A stretch of DNA of 64,000 bases from Melaminivora sp034675505 (GTDB taxonomy: Bacteria > Pseudomonadota > Gammaproteobacteria > Burkholderiales > Burkholderiaceae_C): NCBI GenBank assembly GCA_034675505.1, contig JAUCDD010000023.1:62001-126000 (forward strand), in the 5' to 3' direction. Position numbers and translations under genes: made by a program. Shown here piece after piece: positions 18,622-26,989 of the stretch; positions within the stretch are counted from its first letter, which is position 1; each line of letters starts with the position of its first letter. The notes under the pieces are model-generated. The model saw only the letters and a program-made list of their open reading frames with translations, searched no databases and was not told where the DNA came from.

Positions 18622-19233
18622 TTATCCCGCCGCCAGCGGCGCGAACAAATGCGCGCGGTAATGCGCCAGCTCGTCGATGGATTCGTGCACGTCCGCCAGC
18701 GCCGTGTGGCGCTGGGCCTTCTTGAAGCTGCTGTAGGCCTGGGGGTTCCAGCGCTTGGCCAGCTCCTTGAGCGTGCTCACGTCCAGGTTGCGGTAGTGGA
18801 AGAAGGCTTCCAGCCTGGGCATGTAGCGCACCAGGAAGCGCCGGTCCTGGCCGATGCTGTTGCCGCACATCAAGGCCTTGCCCTTGGGCACGTAGCGCTT
18901 GAGGAACTCCAGCAGCGCGGCCTCGGCCTGCGCCTCGGTCACCGTGGAGGCGCGCACCTTGTCGATCAGGCCGCTGCGGCCGTGCGTGCCCTTGTTCCAC
19001 GCATCCATCGCAGCCAGCAATTCGTCGCTTTGGTGGATGGCGAACACCGGGCCTTCGATGCGCGGCTCCAGGTGCGGGCCGGTGACGACCACGGCAATCT
19101 CCAGCAGGCGCTCCTTGTCGGGGTCCAGGCCGGACATCTCGCAGTCCAGCCAGACCAGGTTCTGGTCGGACTTGGCCAGGGTGGCGGGGGGGGCGGCAGG
19201 GGCTGGGGTGGGGGGGGTGGCGGCTTCGGTCAT
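18622..19233 (-). CDS. orn: Oligoribonuclease
   Basis: A 3'-5' exoribonuclease that clears short RNA fragments and pGpG. The DEDDh exonuclease motifs are readable: WLDCEMSGLDPDKERLLEIA, NSIGQDRRFLVRYMP, and the final HTALADVHESIDEL with its catalytic His and Asp. The family length is about 180; this one has 203 residues because of a Pro/Ala-rich leader MTEAATPPTPAPAAPP. The start at 19233 is preferred over one 22 codons further upstream. It opens divergently from the M48 protease gene. Confidence 0.95.
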   Translation of the reverse strand: MTEAATPPTPAPAAPPATLAKSDQNLVWLDCEMSGLDPDKERLLEIAVVVTGPHLEPRIEGPVFAIHQSDELLAAMDAWNKGTHGRSGLIDKVRASTVTEAQAEAALLEFLKRYVPKGKALMCGNSIGQDRRFLVRYMPRLEAFFHYRNLDVSTLKELAKRWNPQAYSSFKKAQRHTALADVHESIDELAHYRAHLFAPLAAG

Positions 19234-19292
19234 CGGGGCAATTTTCGCCCATGTCCGCGCCTGCACAGGGCAAGCCCTAAACTTCCCCTCCC

Positions 19293-20597
19293 ATGCCATC
19301 GCTGCTTTCGCCCTCGCTTTTCCTCACCTACGCCTTCGCCGCTGCACTGGTGGCCGGGCTGCTGCTGAACACCTGGCTGGCCACGCGCCAGGTGCGCCAC
19401 GTGGCGCTGCACCGCGGCGCCGTGCCCGCGCCGTTCACTGCGCGCATTCCGCTGTCCGCGCACCAGAAGGCGGCGGCCTATACCGCGGCCCGGGTGCGCT
19501 TTGGCCTGCTGCACGGGGCCTGGGGCGCGGCGCTGCTGCTGGGCTGGACGCTGCTGGGCGGCCTGGACGCGCTCAACCAGGCGCTGCTGGCCTGGCTGGG
19601 CGGCGGCATGGTGCAGCAGCTGGCCCTGCTGGCGTGCTTTGCGCTCATCAGCGGCGCCCTCGACCTGCCGGCGCAGCTGTACCAGACGTTCGCGCTGGAG
19701 CAGCGTTTCGGCTTCAACCAGATGACGGTGCGCCTGTGGCTGGCCGACCTGGCCCGGTCCACGCTGCTGGGCCTGCTGATCGGGCTGCCGCTGGCCGCGC
19801 TGGTGCTGTGGCTGATGCACGCCGCCGGCGCGCTGTGGTGGCAGTGGGCCTGGGGCGCCTGGACCGGCTTCAACCTGCTGCTGATGGTGGTGTATCCGCT
19901 GTTCATCGCGCCGCTGTTCAACAAGTTCCAGCCGCTGCAGGACGAGGCGCTGCGCACGCGCGTCGCCGCCCTGATGCAGCGCTGCGGCTTCACCGCCAAG
20001 GGGCTGTTCGTGATGGATGGCAGCCGGCGCAGCGCGCACGCCAACGCCTATTTCACCGGTTTTGGCGCGGCCAAGCGCGTGGTGTTCTACGACACCCTGC
20101 TCAAGCAGCTGTCGCCCGACGAGGTCGAGGCCGTGCTGGCGCACGAGCTGGGGCATTTCCACCACCGGCACATCGCGCGCCGCCTGGCCGGGGTGTTCGC
20201 GCTCAGCCTGGCAGGGTTCGCGCTGCTGGGCTGGCTGTCCACGCGCGGCTGGTTCTACACCGGCCTGGGCGTGGTGCCCAACCTGACGCTGGACGGCTCG
20301 GCGCCCAACGATGCGCTGGCGCTGCTGCTGTTCCTGCTGGCCGCGCCGGTGTTCACCGCCTTCCTCACGCCGCTCATGGCGCAGCTGTCGCGCAGGCACG
20401 AATTCCAGGCCGACGCCTACGCCGCCGCGCAGGCCGACGGCGCGCAGCTGGCCTCGGCGCTGCTCAAGCTCTACCAGGACAACGCCTCCACGCTCACGCC
20501 CGACCCGGTGTATGCGCGCTTTTATTACTCCCACCCACCTGCTGCCGAGCGCCTGGCGCGCCTGCCGGCAGCTGCGACCCACCTTGCCGCACCATGA
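19293..20597 (+). CDS. M48-family membrane zinc metalloprotease (Ste24/CAAX-protease type)
   Basis: A 434-residue integral membrane peptidase with several N-terminal helices. The zinc motif HELGHFHHRH has His284, Glu285 and His288; the third ligand is probably the Glu in SRRHEFQADAYA. This is the Ste24p-like layout rather than the short HtpX type. It likely acts in membrane or envelope protein quality control. It is the first gene of a cluster with phhB and rsgA, overlapping phhB by ATGA. Confidence 0.9.
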   Translation: MPSLLSPSLFLTYAFAAALVAGLLLNTWLATRQVRHVALHRGAVPAPFTARIPLSAHQKAAAYTAARVRFGLLHGAWGAALLLGWTLLGGLDALNQALLAWLGGGMVQQLALLACFALISGALDLPAQLYQTFALEQRFGFNQMTVRLWLADLARSTLLGLLIGLPLAALVLWLMHAAGALWWQWAWGAWTGFNLLLMVVYPLFIAPLFNKFQPLQDEALRTRVAALMQRCGFTAKGLFVMDGSRRSAHANAYFTGFGAAKRVVFYDTLLKQLSPDEVEAVLAHELGHFHHRHIARRLAGVFALSLAGFALLGWLSTRGWFYTGLGVVPNLTLDGSAPNDALALLLFLLAAPVFTAFLTPLMAQLSRRHEFQADAYAAAQADGAQLASALLKLYQDNASTLTPDPVYARFYYSHPPAAERLARLPAAATHLAAP

Positions 20598-20962
20598 CGA
20601 TGACGACCACCTCCCCCGCCTCGATGTTCCCCCGCAAGGACTGGTCCGGCCAAAGCCGGCGCGCGCTCGGCGCCACCGAGATCGTGACCCAGCTGGGCGC
20701 GCTGCCCGGCTGGCGCCTGGCTGGCGACGGCGCCGACGTGGCCATCGAGAAGACCTTCGTCTTTGCCAACTACCACGAGACCATGGCGTTCGTGAACGCC
20801 GTGGCCTTCGTCGCCCATGTGCAGGACCACCACCCCGACCTGTCGGTGCACTACGGGCGCTGCGTGGTGCGCCTGAACACGCACGACGTCGGCGGCATCT
20901 CGGCCACCGACATCGACTGCGCCACGCGCATCGATGCCCTGCTCTCGCCGGGCGGCGCATGA
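20594..20962 (+). CDS. phhB: Pterin-4a-carbinolamine dehydratase
   Basis: Dehydrates 4a-hydroxytetrahydrobiopterin to recycle the cofactor of phenylalanine hydroxylase. The 122-residue protein has the family pattern FANYHETMAFVNAVAFVAHVQDHHPDLSVHYGRCVVRLNTHDVGG, with the active-site His pair in DHHPD. The ATG at 20594 overlaps the upstream stop (ATGA), and its own stop overlaps the rsgA start (ATGA). The coupling suggests one transcript, though the three functions are unrelated. Confidence 0.94.
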   Translation: MTMTTTSPASMFPRKDWSGQSRRALGATEIVTQLGALPGWRLAGDGADVAIEKTFVFANYHETMAFVNAVAFVAHVQDHHPDLSVHYGRCVVRLNTHDVGGISATDIDCATRIDALLSPGGA

Positions 20963-21903
20963 GCGACCGCGAGGGCCTGGTGGTGGCCAGCCACGGCCGC
21001 CACTGCGTGGTGGAGACCGGCGACGGCGTGCGCCGCATCTGCCACCCGCGCGGCAAGAAGAGCCAGGCCGTGGTGGGCGACCGGGTGCAGTGGAAGCCGC
21101 CGGCGCCGGGACAGGGCGACGAAGGCACCATCGAGCGCGTGCTGCCCCGGCGCAACCTGTTTTATCGCCAGGACGAGGTGCGCACCAAGTCCTTTGCCGC
21201 CAACCTGGACCAGGTGCTGGTGCTGATCGCCGCCGAGCCGGTGTTCTCCGAGAGCCAGCTCACGCGCGCGCTGATCGCCTGCGAGGCCGCCGGCATCCCC
21301 GCGCTCATCGCGCTGAACAAGAGCGACCTGGTCGAGCCCTTCGCGCGCGCCTGGGAGCGCCTGTGGCCCTACCGGCACATGGGCGGCGCGGGCGGCGCGG
21401 CGCACCACTACCGCGTGCTGCCGCTGTCGCTCGCCGAATCCGGCGAGGTGGACCGGGACGCCCTGGCGCCTCTGCTGCACGCCCGCACCACGCTGGTGCT
21501 GGGGCCGTCGGGAGCCGGCAAGAGCACCCTGGTCAACCTGCTGGTGCCGCAGGCAAAAGCGCAGACGGGCGAGATCTCGCAGGCGCTGAACTCGGGCCGG
21601 CACACGACCACCAGCACGCAGCTGTACTGGATGGACGCGGCGCGCAGCACGGCGCTGATCGACTCCCCCGGCTTCCAGGAGTTCGGCCTGCGCCACCTGG
21701 AGCCGGCGCAGCTGGCGCACTGCATGCCCGACATCGCCGCGCACGCGCACGATTGCCGCTTCTACAACTGCACCCACCTGCACGAGCCCGGCTGCGCCGT
21801 GATGGCACACGTGGGCGATGCGCAGCAGGACGGGGCCATCAGCGCGCAGCGCCACCGCATCTACGGCGAGCTGTTCGCCGAGTTGAGCCAGAGCCGGTAT
21901 TGA
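20959..21903 (+). CDS. rsgA: Small-subunit ribosome biogenesis GTPase RsgA
   Basis: A circularly permuted GTPase that tests 30S subunit maturation. In order: OB-fold N terminus (about 1-75), NKSD (G4), GPSGAGKST (G1), a G2/G3 region with DSPGFQEFGL, then a zinc-binding tail with CRFYNCTHLHEPGC. It has 314 residues, normal for the family. The ATG at 20959 overlaps the phhB stop. A dispersed repeat follows its stop. Confidence 0.95.
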   Translation: MSDREGLVVASHGRHCVVETGDGVRRICHPRGKKSQAVVGDRVQWKPPAPGQGDEGTIERVLPRRNLFYRQDEVRTKSFAANLDQVLVLIAAEPVFSESQLTRALIACEAAGIPALIALNKSDLVEPFARAWERLWPYRHMGGAGGAAHHYRVLPLSLAESGEVDRDALAPLLHARTTLVLGPSGAGKSTLVNLLVPQAKAQTGEISQALNSGRHTTTSTQLYWMDAARSTALIDSPGFQEFGLRHLEPAQLAHCMPDIAAHAHDCRFYNCTHLHEPGCAVMAHVGDAQQDGAISAQRHRIYGELFAELSQSRY

Positions 21904-21938
21904 GCCCGAAAACGGGAAAATTCAGCCAAAACCGGCGG

Positions 21939-21973
21939 TTGCCGGCGCCAATCAATGGCTTTCAGCTACAAAT
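21939..21973. repeat. Dispersed gene-end repeat, copy 3
   Basis: TTGCCGGCGCCAATCAAT is followed by CAGCTACAAAT. It lies between the convergent rsgA and CobD/CbiB-family genes. Confidence 0.6.
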
Positions 21974-21993
21974 AATGCAGCGACCCTGATCCC

Positions 21994-22980
21994 TCAACCC
22001 AGCAGCCGCGCCAGGGTCAGCAGCGCCAGCACCAGCATCCAGACCACCACCGACCGCCAGACCAGCCCGACCACGCTGCGCAGGTGGCCGACCTCGGGCT
22101 CGCGCCCCGGCGTGCTGGCGCTGTCGCCCAGCTCGGCGCCGGCCTCGAAGCCGGGCGTGGCGTAGGCGTCGGTGCCTGCGCTGCGCAGCGCCTCGCCACC
22201 CAGGCGCACATTGATGGCGCCGGCCGTCGCTGCCAGCACCACGCCATCGTTGTCGCTGGGAAAGCGCTGGGCATGGAAGCGCCAGCCTTCGATGGCTTCC
22301 TCGAAGCTGCCCACCACGGCAAAGCACAGTGCCGTCAGGCGCGCTGGCAGCCAGTCGATCGCCGTCCAGGCCTGCGCGGCCGCCGCCTGCAGCGCGCTGC
22401 TGGCCGGGTGCGCGGTGGCGGTGCGCGGCGCCCAGTAGCGGGCCATGAACTCCGCCAGCCGGTACAGCACGGCCCCCGCAGGGCCCAGGCCGAAGGCCGC
22501 GCACACCGAATACCAGGCCAGCACGCCGAAGACGTGCCGGTGCGCGGCGATGACGGAGTACTCGATCACATGGCGCACCACTTCGCTGCGCGGCAGCTCG
22601 GCCGCGTCCACCTGCTTCCACTGCGCCAGGCGGGCGCGCGCGCGCACCGCATCGCCCTCTTCCAGGGCGTCGCGGATGCCGGTGAAATGGTGGCTGAACT
22701 GGCGAAAGCCGAGCGTCACGTAGAGCACCGCCACGTTCCACACCAGCGCCAGCGGCCAGCCGACGTAGTGCGCCAGCGCCCAGTGCACCGCCAGCACCGC
22801 CAGCGGCGGCACCAGCACGCCCAGGCTCCAGGCAAGCCAGGCGTGCGGCGGGCTGCCGGCATCGAAGTTGCGATTGATCGACAACGCCCAGGCCCGCAGG
22901 CCGGCGTGCATGGGGTTGCTGCGTGCCAGCGGCCGCGCCTGTTCGATCAGCAGGGCAAACAGGATGGCGAAGAAACTCAT
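21994..22980 (-). CDS. CobD/CbiB-family membrane protein
   Basis: A 328-residue polytopic membrane protein related to CobD/CbiB (adenosylcobinamide-phosphate synthase) and AmpE. The pattern includes an early ALLIEQARPL segment, RHVIEYSVIAAHRHVFGVLAWY, FAVVGSFEEAIEGWR and INVRLGGEALR near the end. No other corrinoid ring synthesis genes are beside it. In related bacteria such stand-alone members are annotated as CobD/CbiB family without proven B12 function. It may act in corrinoid remodelling or in an AmpE-like role; I cannot tell which. Confidence 0.8.
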   Translation of the reverse strand: MSFFAILFALLIEQARPLARSNPMHAGLRAWALSINRNFDAGSPPHAWLAWSLGVLVPPLAVLAVHWALAHYVGWPLALVWNVAVLYVTLGFRQFSHHFTGIRDALEEGDAVRARARLAQWKQVDAAELPRSEVVRHVIEYSVIAAHRHVFGVLAWYSVCAAFGLGPAGAVLYRLAEFMARYWAPRTATAHPASSALQAAAAQAWTAIDWLPARLTALCFAVVGSFEEAIEGWRFHAQRFPSDNDGVVLAATAGAINVRLGGEALRSAGTDAYATPGFEAGAELGDSASTPGREPEVGHLRSVVGLVWRSVVVWMLVLALLTLARLLG

Positions 22981-23212
22981 GGCCGGCCATCATAGCGGCG
23001 TGTCCTGCGTTCGGCAGCCGCGGGACAGCCGCGGCGCGCAGCGTGCGTTCAGAAGGCGTGAATGGATCCCGCGTGCCCGAAAGGGATGGCGCAGGCCGTG
23101 CCATCAAGGTGCCAAGCGCAGCCGTAGCGAGGGCTTGCGGCGCGCATTTGCAACGCCGGGCGGGCAGCTTGCGGCGCGCGAGGCCGGCATGGCAGGTTCT
23201 CGCCCACCCTTC

Positions 23213-23899
23213 TCAGGCCAGCAGGAAGCGGTACAGGTTGCGCAGCATTCCGGCCGTGGCGCCCCAGATGAAGCGCGTGTGCTCGCCGTCCTGGTAGGGC
23301 ATGGCAAACCATTCGCGCTGCTGCCCCTGCCACTGCAGCAGGTGGCGCTGGTGGTGCGCGGGATCCAGCAAATAGTCCAGCGGCACCTCGAAGACGTCGG
23401 CCACCTCGTCCGGGTTGGGCTGCAGCGCCGCACCGGGGCGCACCAGGCCGACCACCGGCGTGACGATGAAGCAGGTGCCGGTCACGTAGGTCGAGAGCGG
23501 GCCCAGCACCTCCACCGCCTGGGGTGCCAGGCCGACCTCCTCGTGCGCCTCGCGCAGCGCCGTGGCGGCGGCGTCCAGGTCGCCGGGGTCGGTGCGGCCG
23601 CCGGGAAAGGCCACCTGGCCGGAATGCGTGGACAGGTGCGCGGTGCGCTCGGTCAGCAGCACCGTCGGCCGCTCGTGCAGCACGATGGGCACCAGCACGG
23701 CCGCATGCGCGGGAGCCCGGTCGGTGAAGCGGGGCTCGCGCCGGATCTCAGGCTGCCACCGGGGCGGCGCGGCGAAGCGCTGGCGCAGCGCATCGGGCTG
23801 CTGGGCGGACGCCGCTACGCGCGGCAGGTGCGCATCCACGCCGATCACGGGCACGGTGCGCGGGTCGAACACGGGCAGGCTGGGTGGCAGCGGCGGCAT
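23213..23899 (-). CDS. Nudix hydrolase, probable CoA pyrophosphatase
   Basis: A 228-residue Nudix protein. The Nudix box starts at GGRTDPGDLDAAATALREAH and ends EEVGL. The preceding segment VLLTERTAHLSTHSGQVAFPGG fits the CoA-diphosphatase (NudL/PCD1) subfamily signature LLTxRxxxLxxHxGQVxFPGG. It should split CoA into phosphopantetheine and 3',5'-ADP. The ATG at 23899 begins right after two terminators of the ribosomal operon, so it is transcribed separately. Confidence 0.9.
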   Translation of the reverse strand: MPPLPPSLPVFDPRTVPVIGVDAHLPRVAASAQQPDALRQRFAAPPRWQPEIRREPRFTDRAPAHAAVLVPIVLHERPTVLLTERTAHLSTHSGQVAFPGGRTDPGDLDAAATALREAHEEVGLAPQAVEVLGPLSTYVTGTCFIVTPVVGLVRPGAALQPNPDEVADVFEVPLDYLLDPAHHQRHLLQWQGQQREWFAMPYQDGEHTRFIWGATAGMLRNLYRFLLA

Positions 23900-23908
23900 C
23901 GCAGTACG

Positions 23909-23935
23909 AAAAAAAAAAGCGCCCGGCAGGGGCGC
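23909..23935 (-). terminator. Second terminator after rplS
   Basis: On the minus strand GCGCCC-CTGCC-GGGCGC is followed by about ten T. Confidence 0.75.
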
Positions 23936-23955
23936 CCGGCAATCACGGGAGGGCG

Positions 23956-23994
23956 AAAAAAAACCGCCACAGGCCGGGGCACTGTAGCGGTTTT
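23956..23994 (-). terminator. First terminator after rplS
   Basis: On the minus strand AACCGCTACAG pairs with CTGTGGCGGTT (one G-T pair), followed by eight T. It forms a tandem with the hairpin at 23909. Confidence 0.85.
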
Positions 23995-24039
23995 GCAGCC
24001 CCGGCGCTGATGCTGCGCCCGGGAGCCTGCCCGTCAGGG

Positions 24040-24429
24040 TCAGGCGGCTGCGGCCGGCGCGGTCACCTTGACGCGCGAAGGCAGCTTTTCCTTGATGCGG
24101 GCCGACTTGCCGCTGCGGCTGCGCAGGTAGTACAGCTTGGCGCGGCGCACGTCGCCGCGGCGCTTGACCTCGACGCCGGCAATCAGCGGGCTGTAGGTCT
24201 GGAAGGTGCGCTCGACGCCTTCGCCGCTGGAGATCTTGCGCACCGTGAAGCCGCTGTTGAGGCCGCGGTTGCGCTTGGCGATCACGACACCCTCGTAGGC
24301 CTGCACGCGCTTGCGCGTGCCTTCGACCACGTTCACGCTGACGATGACGGTGTCGCCAGGCGAGAACTCGGGGATGCTCTTGTTCAAGCGTTGGATTTCT
24401 TCCTGCTCGAGGATCTGGATGAGGTTCAT
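24040..24429 (-). CDS. rplS: 50S ribosomal protein L19
   Basis: A 129-residue large-subunit protein at the 30S-50S interface. It is recognised from MNLIQILEQEEIQRLNKSIP, FSPGDTVIVSVNVVEG and YYLRSRSGKSARIKEKL, and ends in an Ala-rich tail. It is the last gene of rpsP-rimM-trmD-rplS. A 124-base gap separates it from trmD; an extended -10 at the trmD stop could give it extra transcription. Confidence 0.97.
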   Translation of the reverse strand: MNLIQILEQEEIQRLNKSIPEFSPGDTVIVSVNVVEGTRKRVQAYEGVVIAKRNRGLNSGFTVRKISSGEGVERTFQTYSPLIAGVEVKRRGDVRRAKLYYLRSRSGKSARIKEKLPSRVKVTAPAAAA

Positions 24430-24552
24430 GGTTGCACTCGAATGCGATCTTGTCCGCGCCAGGATTGGCAGGGGGCGCCCCGGTGGGCGCCTGGGTGCTG
24501 CACGGCTGAAATTGCGGCGCGCAGCGGCCGGCCAGAGGATCGAAAGCCCGCC

Positions 24553-24561
24553 ATTATAGCA
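24553..24561 (-). promoter_or_regulatory. Possible internal promoter for rplS (extended -10)
   Basis: On the minus strand TGCTATAAT is a perfect extended -10 overlapping the trmD stop, about 125 bases before the rplS start. No good -35 is seen, as extended -10 promoters allow. Confidence 0.4.
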
Positions 24562-25321
24562 AGGGCGGGATTTGCGCCAGGAAGGCCTCGTCCTGGCGCG
24601 TGATGCGGCCCTGCTGGCGCGCGGCCTCCAGCAGGTCGGGGCGGTGGCGCCGGGTGATGTCCAGGCGCTGCTCGCGCCGCCAGCGCTCGATCTGCGCGTG
24701 GTGGCCCGACAGCAGCGCCGCCGGCGCGGGCGCCCCTTCCCAGACTTCGGGACGGGTGTAGTGCGGGCAATCCAGCAGCCCGTCCAGCGCGGGGTTGAAG
24801 CTGTCTTGCTGGTGGCTGCCCGCGTCGTGCAGCACGCCGGGCTGCAGCCGGGCCACGGCGTCCAGCAGCGCCATGGCCGCGATCTCGCCGCCGGAGAGCA
24901 CGAAATCGCCCAGGCTGACCTGGGCGTCCACGTGCCGGTCGATGAAGCGCTGGTCCACGCCCTCGTAGCGCCCGCACAGCAAGATGGCGCCCGGGCCCGC
25001 GCCAAAACCCTGCACGCCGGCATGCTCCAGGCGCCGCCCTATGGGGGAGAACAGCACCAGGGGCGCCTGCGCGCCCTCCTCTTCGGCGCGTTCGGCCCGG
25101 ATCGCCGCCAGGCAGCGCGCCAGCGGCTCGGCCAGCATGACCATGCCGGGGCCGCCGCCGAACGGCCGGTCGTCCACGCGGCGGTAGTTGCCCTCGGCGT
25201 GATCGCGCGGATTCCACAGCCGCACCTGCACCTGCCCCGAGGCATAGGCGCGGCGCGTCACGCCGCAGGCCAGCAGCGGCGCGAACAGCTCGGGGAACAG
25301 CGTGATGACATCAAAGCGCAT
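24554..25321 (-). CDS. trmD: tRNA (guanine37-N1)-methyltransferase
   Basis: Methylates G37 of tRNAs using S-adenosylmethionine and so prevents frameshifting. The 255-residue SPOUT protein begins MRFDVITLFPELF. The trefoil-knot motifs LLCGRYEGVDQRFIDRHVD and SLGDFVLSGGEIAAM are intact, and SFNPALDGLLDCPHYTRP with GHHAQIERWR completes the family pattern. It is encoded nine bases after rimM on the same strand. Confidence 0.97.
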   Translation of the reverse strand: MRFDVITLFPELFAPLLACGVTRRAYASGQVQVRLWNPRDHAEGNYRRVDDRPFGGGPGMVMLAEPLARCLAAIRAERAEEEGAQAPLVLFSPIGRRLEHAGVQGFGAGPGAILLCGRYEGVDQRFIDRHVDAQVSLGDFVLSGGEIAAMALLDAVARLQPGVLHDAGSHQQDSFNPALDGLLDCPHYTRPEVWEGAPAPAALLSGHHAQIERWRREQRLDITRRHRPDLLEAARQQGRITRQDEAFLAQIPPLL

Positions 25322-25330
25322 GGCCAGGCG

Positions 25331-25927
25331 TCAGTAGTCGGGCTGCCAATCCACGGTGATGCAGCGCCCGGCCAGATCCACCTGATCGACGAAGGCCGAG
25401 ACGAAGGGAATCAGCCGCTCCTGCGTTTTGCCCTCCTGCTCGAACTCCAGCACCAGCGTGGTTTGCGGCCCGGTGGGCAGCAGTTCGCGCACGCGGCCCA
25501 GCGCCACGCCCTCGCGGTTGACGACCTGCAGGCCGATCAGGTCGACCCAGTAGTACTCGCCCTCTGCAGCAGCGGGAAAGGCCGAGCGCGGCAGGAAGAT
25601 GCGCGCGCCGCGCAGGGCCTGGGCGGCATCCCGGTCCTCGACGCCGTGGGCCCACGCAACCATGGCATCGGAGTGCATGCGCGACTGGCGGATGGCCAGC
25701 TCCACCGTGCCCGCAAAGCCGGGCTTCGGGCCCTTTTGCGCAGCTTGCAGCAGCCAGCTGCGCGCGCCCAGCAGCGCCTCGGGGTCGTTGCTGTAGGGCA
25801 GCACCTTGAACCAGCCCTTGACGCCCCAGGCATCGGCAATGCGCCCGACCTCGACGGCGTCGGCGGGCAGTTCGGCGGCAGGCAATACGGGCACAGAGGA
25901 CATGGCAGGACCAGGTGAGGGAGTCAT
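25331..25927 (-). CDS. rimM: 16S rRNA processing protein RimM
   Basis: Binds S19 in the 30S head during maturation. The N-terminal domain starts VEVGRIADAWGVKGWFKVLPYS; the PRC-barrel begins at EGEYYWVDLIGLQVV and ends ...RLIPFVSAFVDQVDLAGRCITVDW. With the ATG at 25927 it has 198 residues; an ATG at 25903 would drop eight and is equally plausible, since neither has a clear Shine-Dalgarno. A hairpin with a T-run lies between rpsP and this gene. Confidence 0.94.
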   Translation of the reverse strand: MTPSPGPAMSSVPVLPAAELPADAVEVGRIADAWGVKGWFKVLPYSNDPEALLGARSWLLQAAQKGPKPGFAGTVELAIRQSRMHSDAMVAWAHGVEDRDAAQALRGARIFLPRSAFPAAAEGEYYWVDLIGLQVVNREGVALGRVRELLPTGPQTTLVLEFEQEGKTQERLIPFVSAFVDQVDLAGRCITVDWQPDY

Positions 25928-25954
25928 CGAAGAAACGCCGGCAGCTGCAGGGCG

Positions 25955-25995
25955 AAAAAAAAAGCGAGCCCGCCGGCCATGCCAGCGGGACTCGC
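25955..25995 (-). terminator. Hairpin with T-run between rpsP and rimM (partial terminator)
   Basis: On the minus strand GCGAG-T-CCCGCTGGC pairs with GCCGGCGGG-CTCGC across an ATG loop, followed by nine T. It lies inside a conserved operon, so it probably sets the ratio of rpsP to the downstream genes. Confidence 0.7.
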
Positions 25996-26025
25996 CCTGA
26001 TGCGCTTGCCGGCAGCGCGCCGCGA

Positions 26026-26283
26026 TCAGGCGGCTGGCTGCTGCTTGGCGGCCTGCTTGACCAGGCGCTCCACCGTGGGAGAAGCCTGGGCGCCCACGCC
26101 TTGCCAGTAGGTCAGGCGATCCTGGGCAATGCGCAGCGCTTCTTCACCGCCCTTGGCGGACGGGTTGTAGAAACCCAGGCGCTCGATGAAGCGGCCATCG
26201 CGGCGCACGCGCTTGTCGGCCACGACGATGTTGAAGAAGGGACGGCCCTTGGAGCCGCCGCGCGAGAGTCGAATCACGACCAT
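26026..26283 (-). CDS. rpsP: 30S ribosomal protein S16
   Basis: An 85-residue small-subunit assembly protein. It starts MVVIRLSRGGSKGRPFFNIVVADKR and contains RDGRFIERLGFYNPSA, all family-typical. It is the first gene of rpsP-rimM-trmD-rplS and is preceded by a promoter-like element at 26414-26441. Confidence 0.97.
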   Translation of the reverse strand: MVVIRLSRGGSKGRPFFNIVVADKRVRRDGRFIERLGFYNPSAKGGEEALRIAQDRLTYWQGVGAQASPTVERLVKQAAKQQPAA

Positions 26284-26413
26284 GATGAATCCTTTGGGTG
26301 GATGCAGCCGGTGCCATACTGACACTGCAGATGGTTGGCAAGGCTGCCACGTTTTCGCCGCGTTTGAGACACGCGACTGGCCACCCGGCCAGCGACACGC
26401 AGCAAAGCCGGCC

Positions 26414-26441
26414 ATTATATCCAGAACCCTGCCCTTGACCA
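26414..26441 (-). promoter_or_regulatory. Putative promoter of the rpsP operon
   Basis: On the minus strand a consensus TATAAT (26419-26414) is preceded 16 bases upstream by TGGTCA (four of six matches to TTGACA). It gives a leader of about 125 bases before rpsP and touches the divergent acetyltransferase start. Confidence 0.55.
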
Positions 26442-26968
26442 TGCCCCAAGTTCGCCCCAGCCACCCGGCCGACCTGCCCGCCATCACCGCCATCTATGGC
26501 CACCATGTGCTGCACGGCACCGGAACGTTCGAGACCGAGCCGCCCGCCGAAGCCGACATGGCGGCGCGCCGCGCCGAAGTGCTCGGCCGCGGCCTGCCCT
26601 GGCTGGTGGCCGAGGACGCTGCCGCAGGCCGCGTGCTGGGCTTTGCCTATTGCAACTGGTTCAAGCCGCGCCCGGCCTACCGCTTCTCCGCCGAGGACTC
26701 GGTGTACGTGGCCGACGACGCGCGCGGGCGCGGCGTGGGCCGGCTGCTGCTGGAGGCGCTCTCGCTGCAGGCCGAGCAGGCGGGGGTGCGCAGGCTGCTG
26801 GCGGTCATCGGCGACTCAGCCAACGCCGGCTCGATCGGCCTGCACCAGGCCGTGGGCTTCACGCAGGTCGGCGTGCTGCGCTCGGTCGGCTGGAAATTCG
26901 GCGCCTGGCGCGATGTGGTGCTGATGGAAAAGCCCCTGGGCCCGGCCGACGCCACGCCGCCCGAGTGA
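26441..26968 (+). CDS. GNAT-family N-acetyltransferase (phosphinothricin/methionine sulfoximine type)
   Basis: A 175-residue acetyl-CoA-dependent transferase. The start VRPSHPADLPAITAIYGHHVLHGTGTFETEPP and the acetyl-CoA loop VADDARGRGVGRLLLEAL match the PAT/bar-like subfamily, whose members acetylate phosphinothricin, methionine sulfone or other amino acids. GLHQAVGFTQVGVLRSVGWKFGAWRDVVLMEK is the typical C-terminal pattern. The chromosomal substrate cannot be named from sequence alone. It is divergent from rpsP. Confidence 0.88.
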   Translation: MPQVRPSHPADLPAITAIYGHHVLHGTGTFETEPPAEADMAARRAEVLGRGLPWLVAEDAAAGRVLGFAYCNWFKPRPAYRFSAEDSVYVADDARGRGVGRLLLEALSLQAEQAGVRRLLAVIGDSANAGSIGLHQAVGFTQVGVLRSVGWKFGAWRDVVLMEKPLGPADATPPE

Positions 26969-26989
26969 ACCGGGCCAATAATCGCGCCC

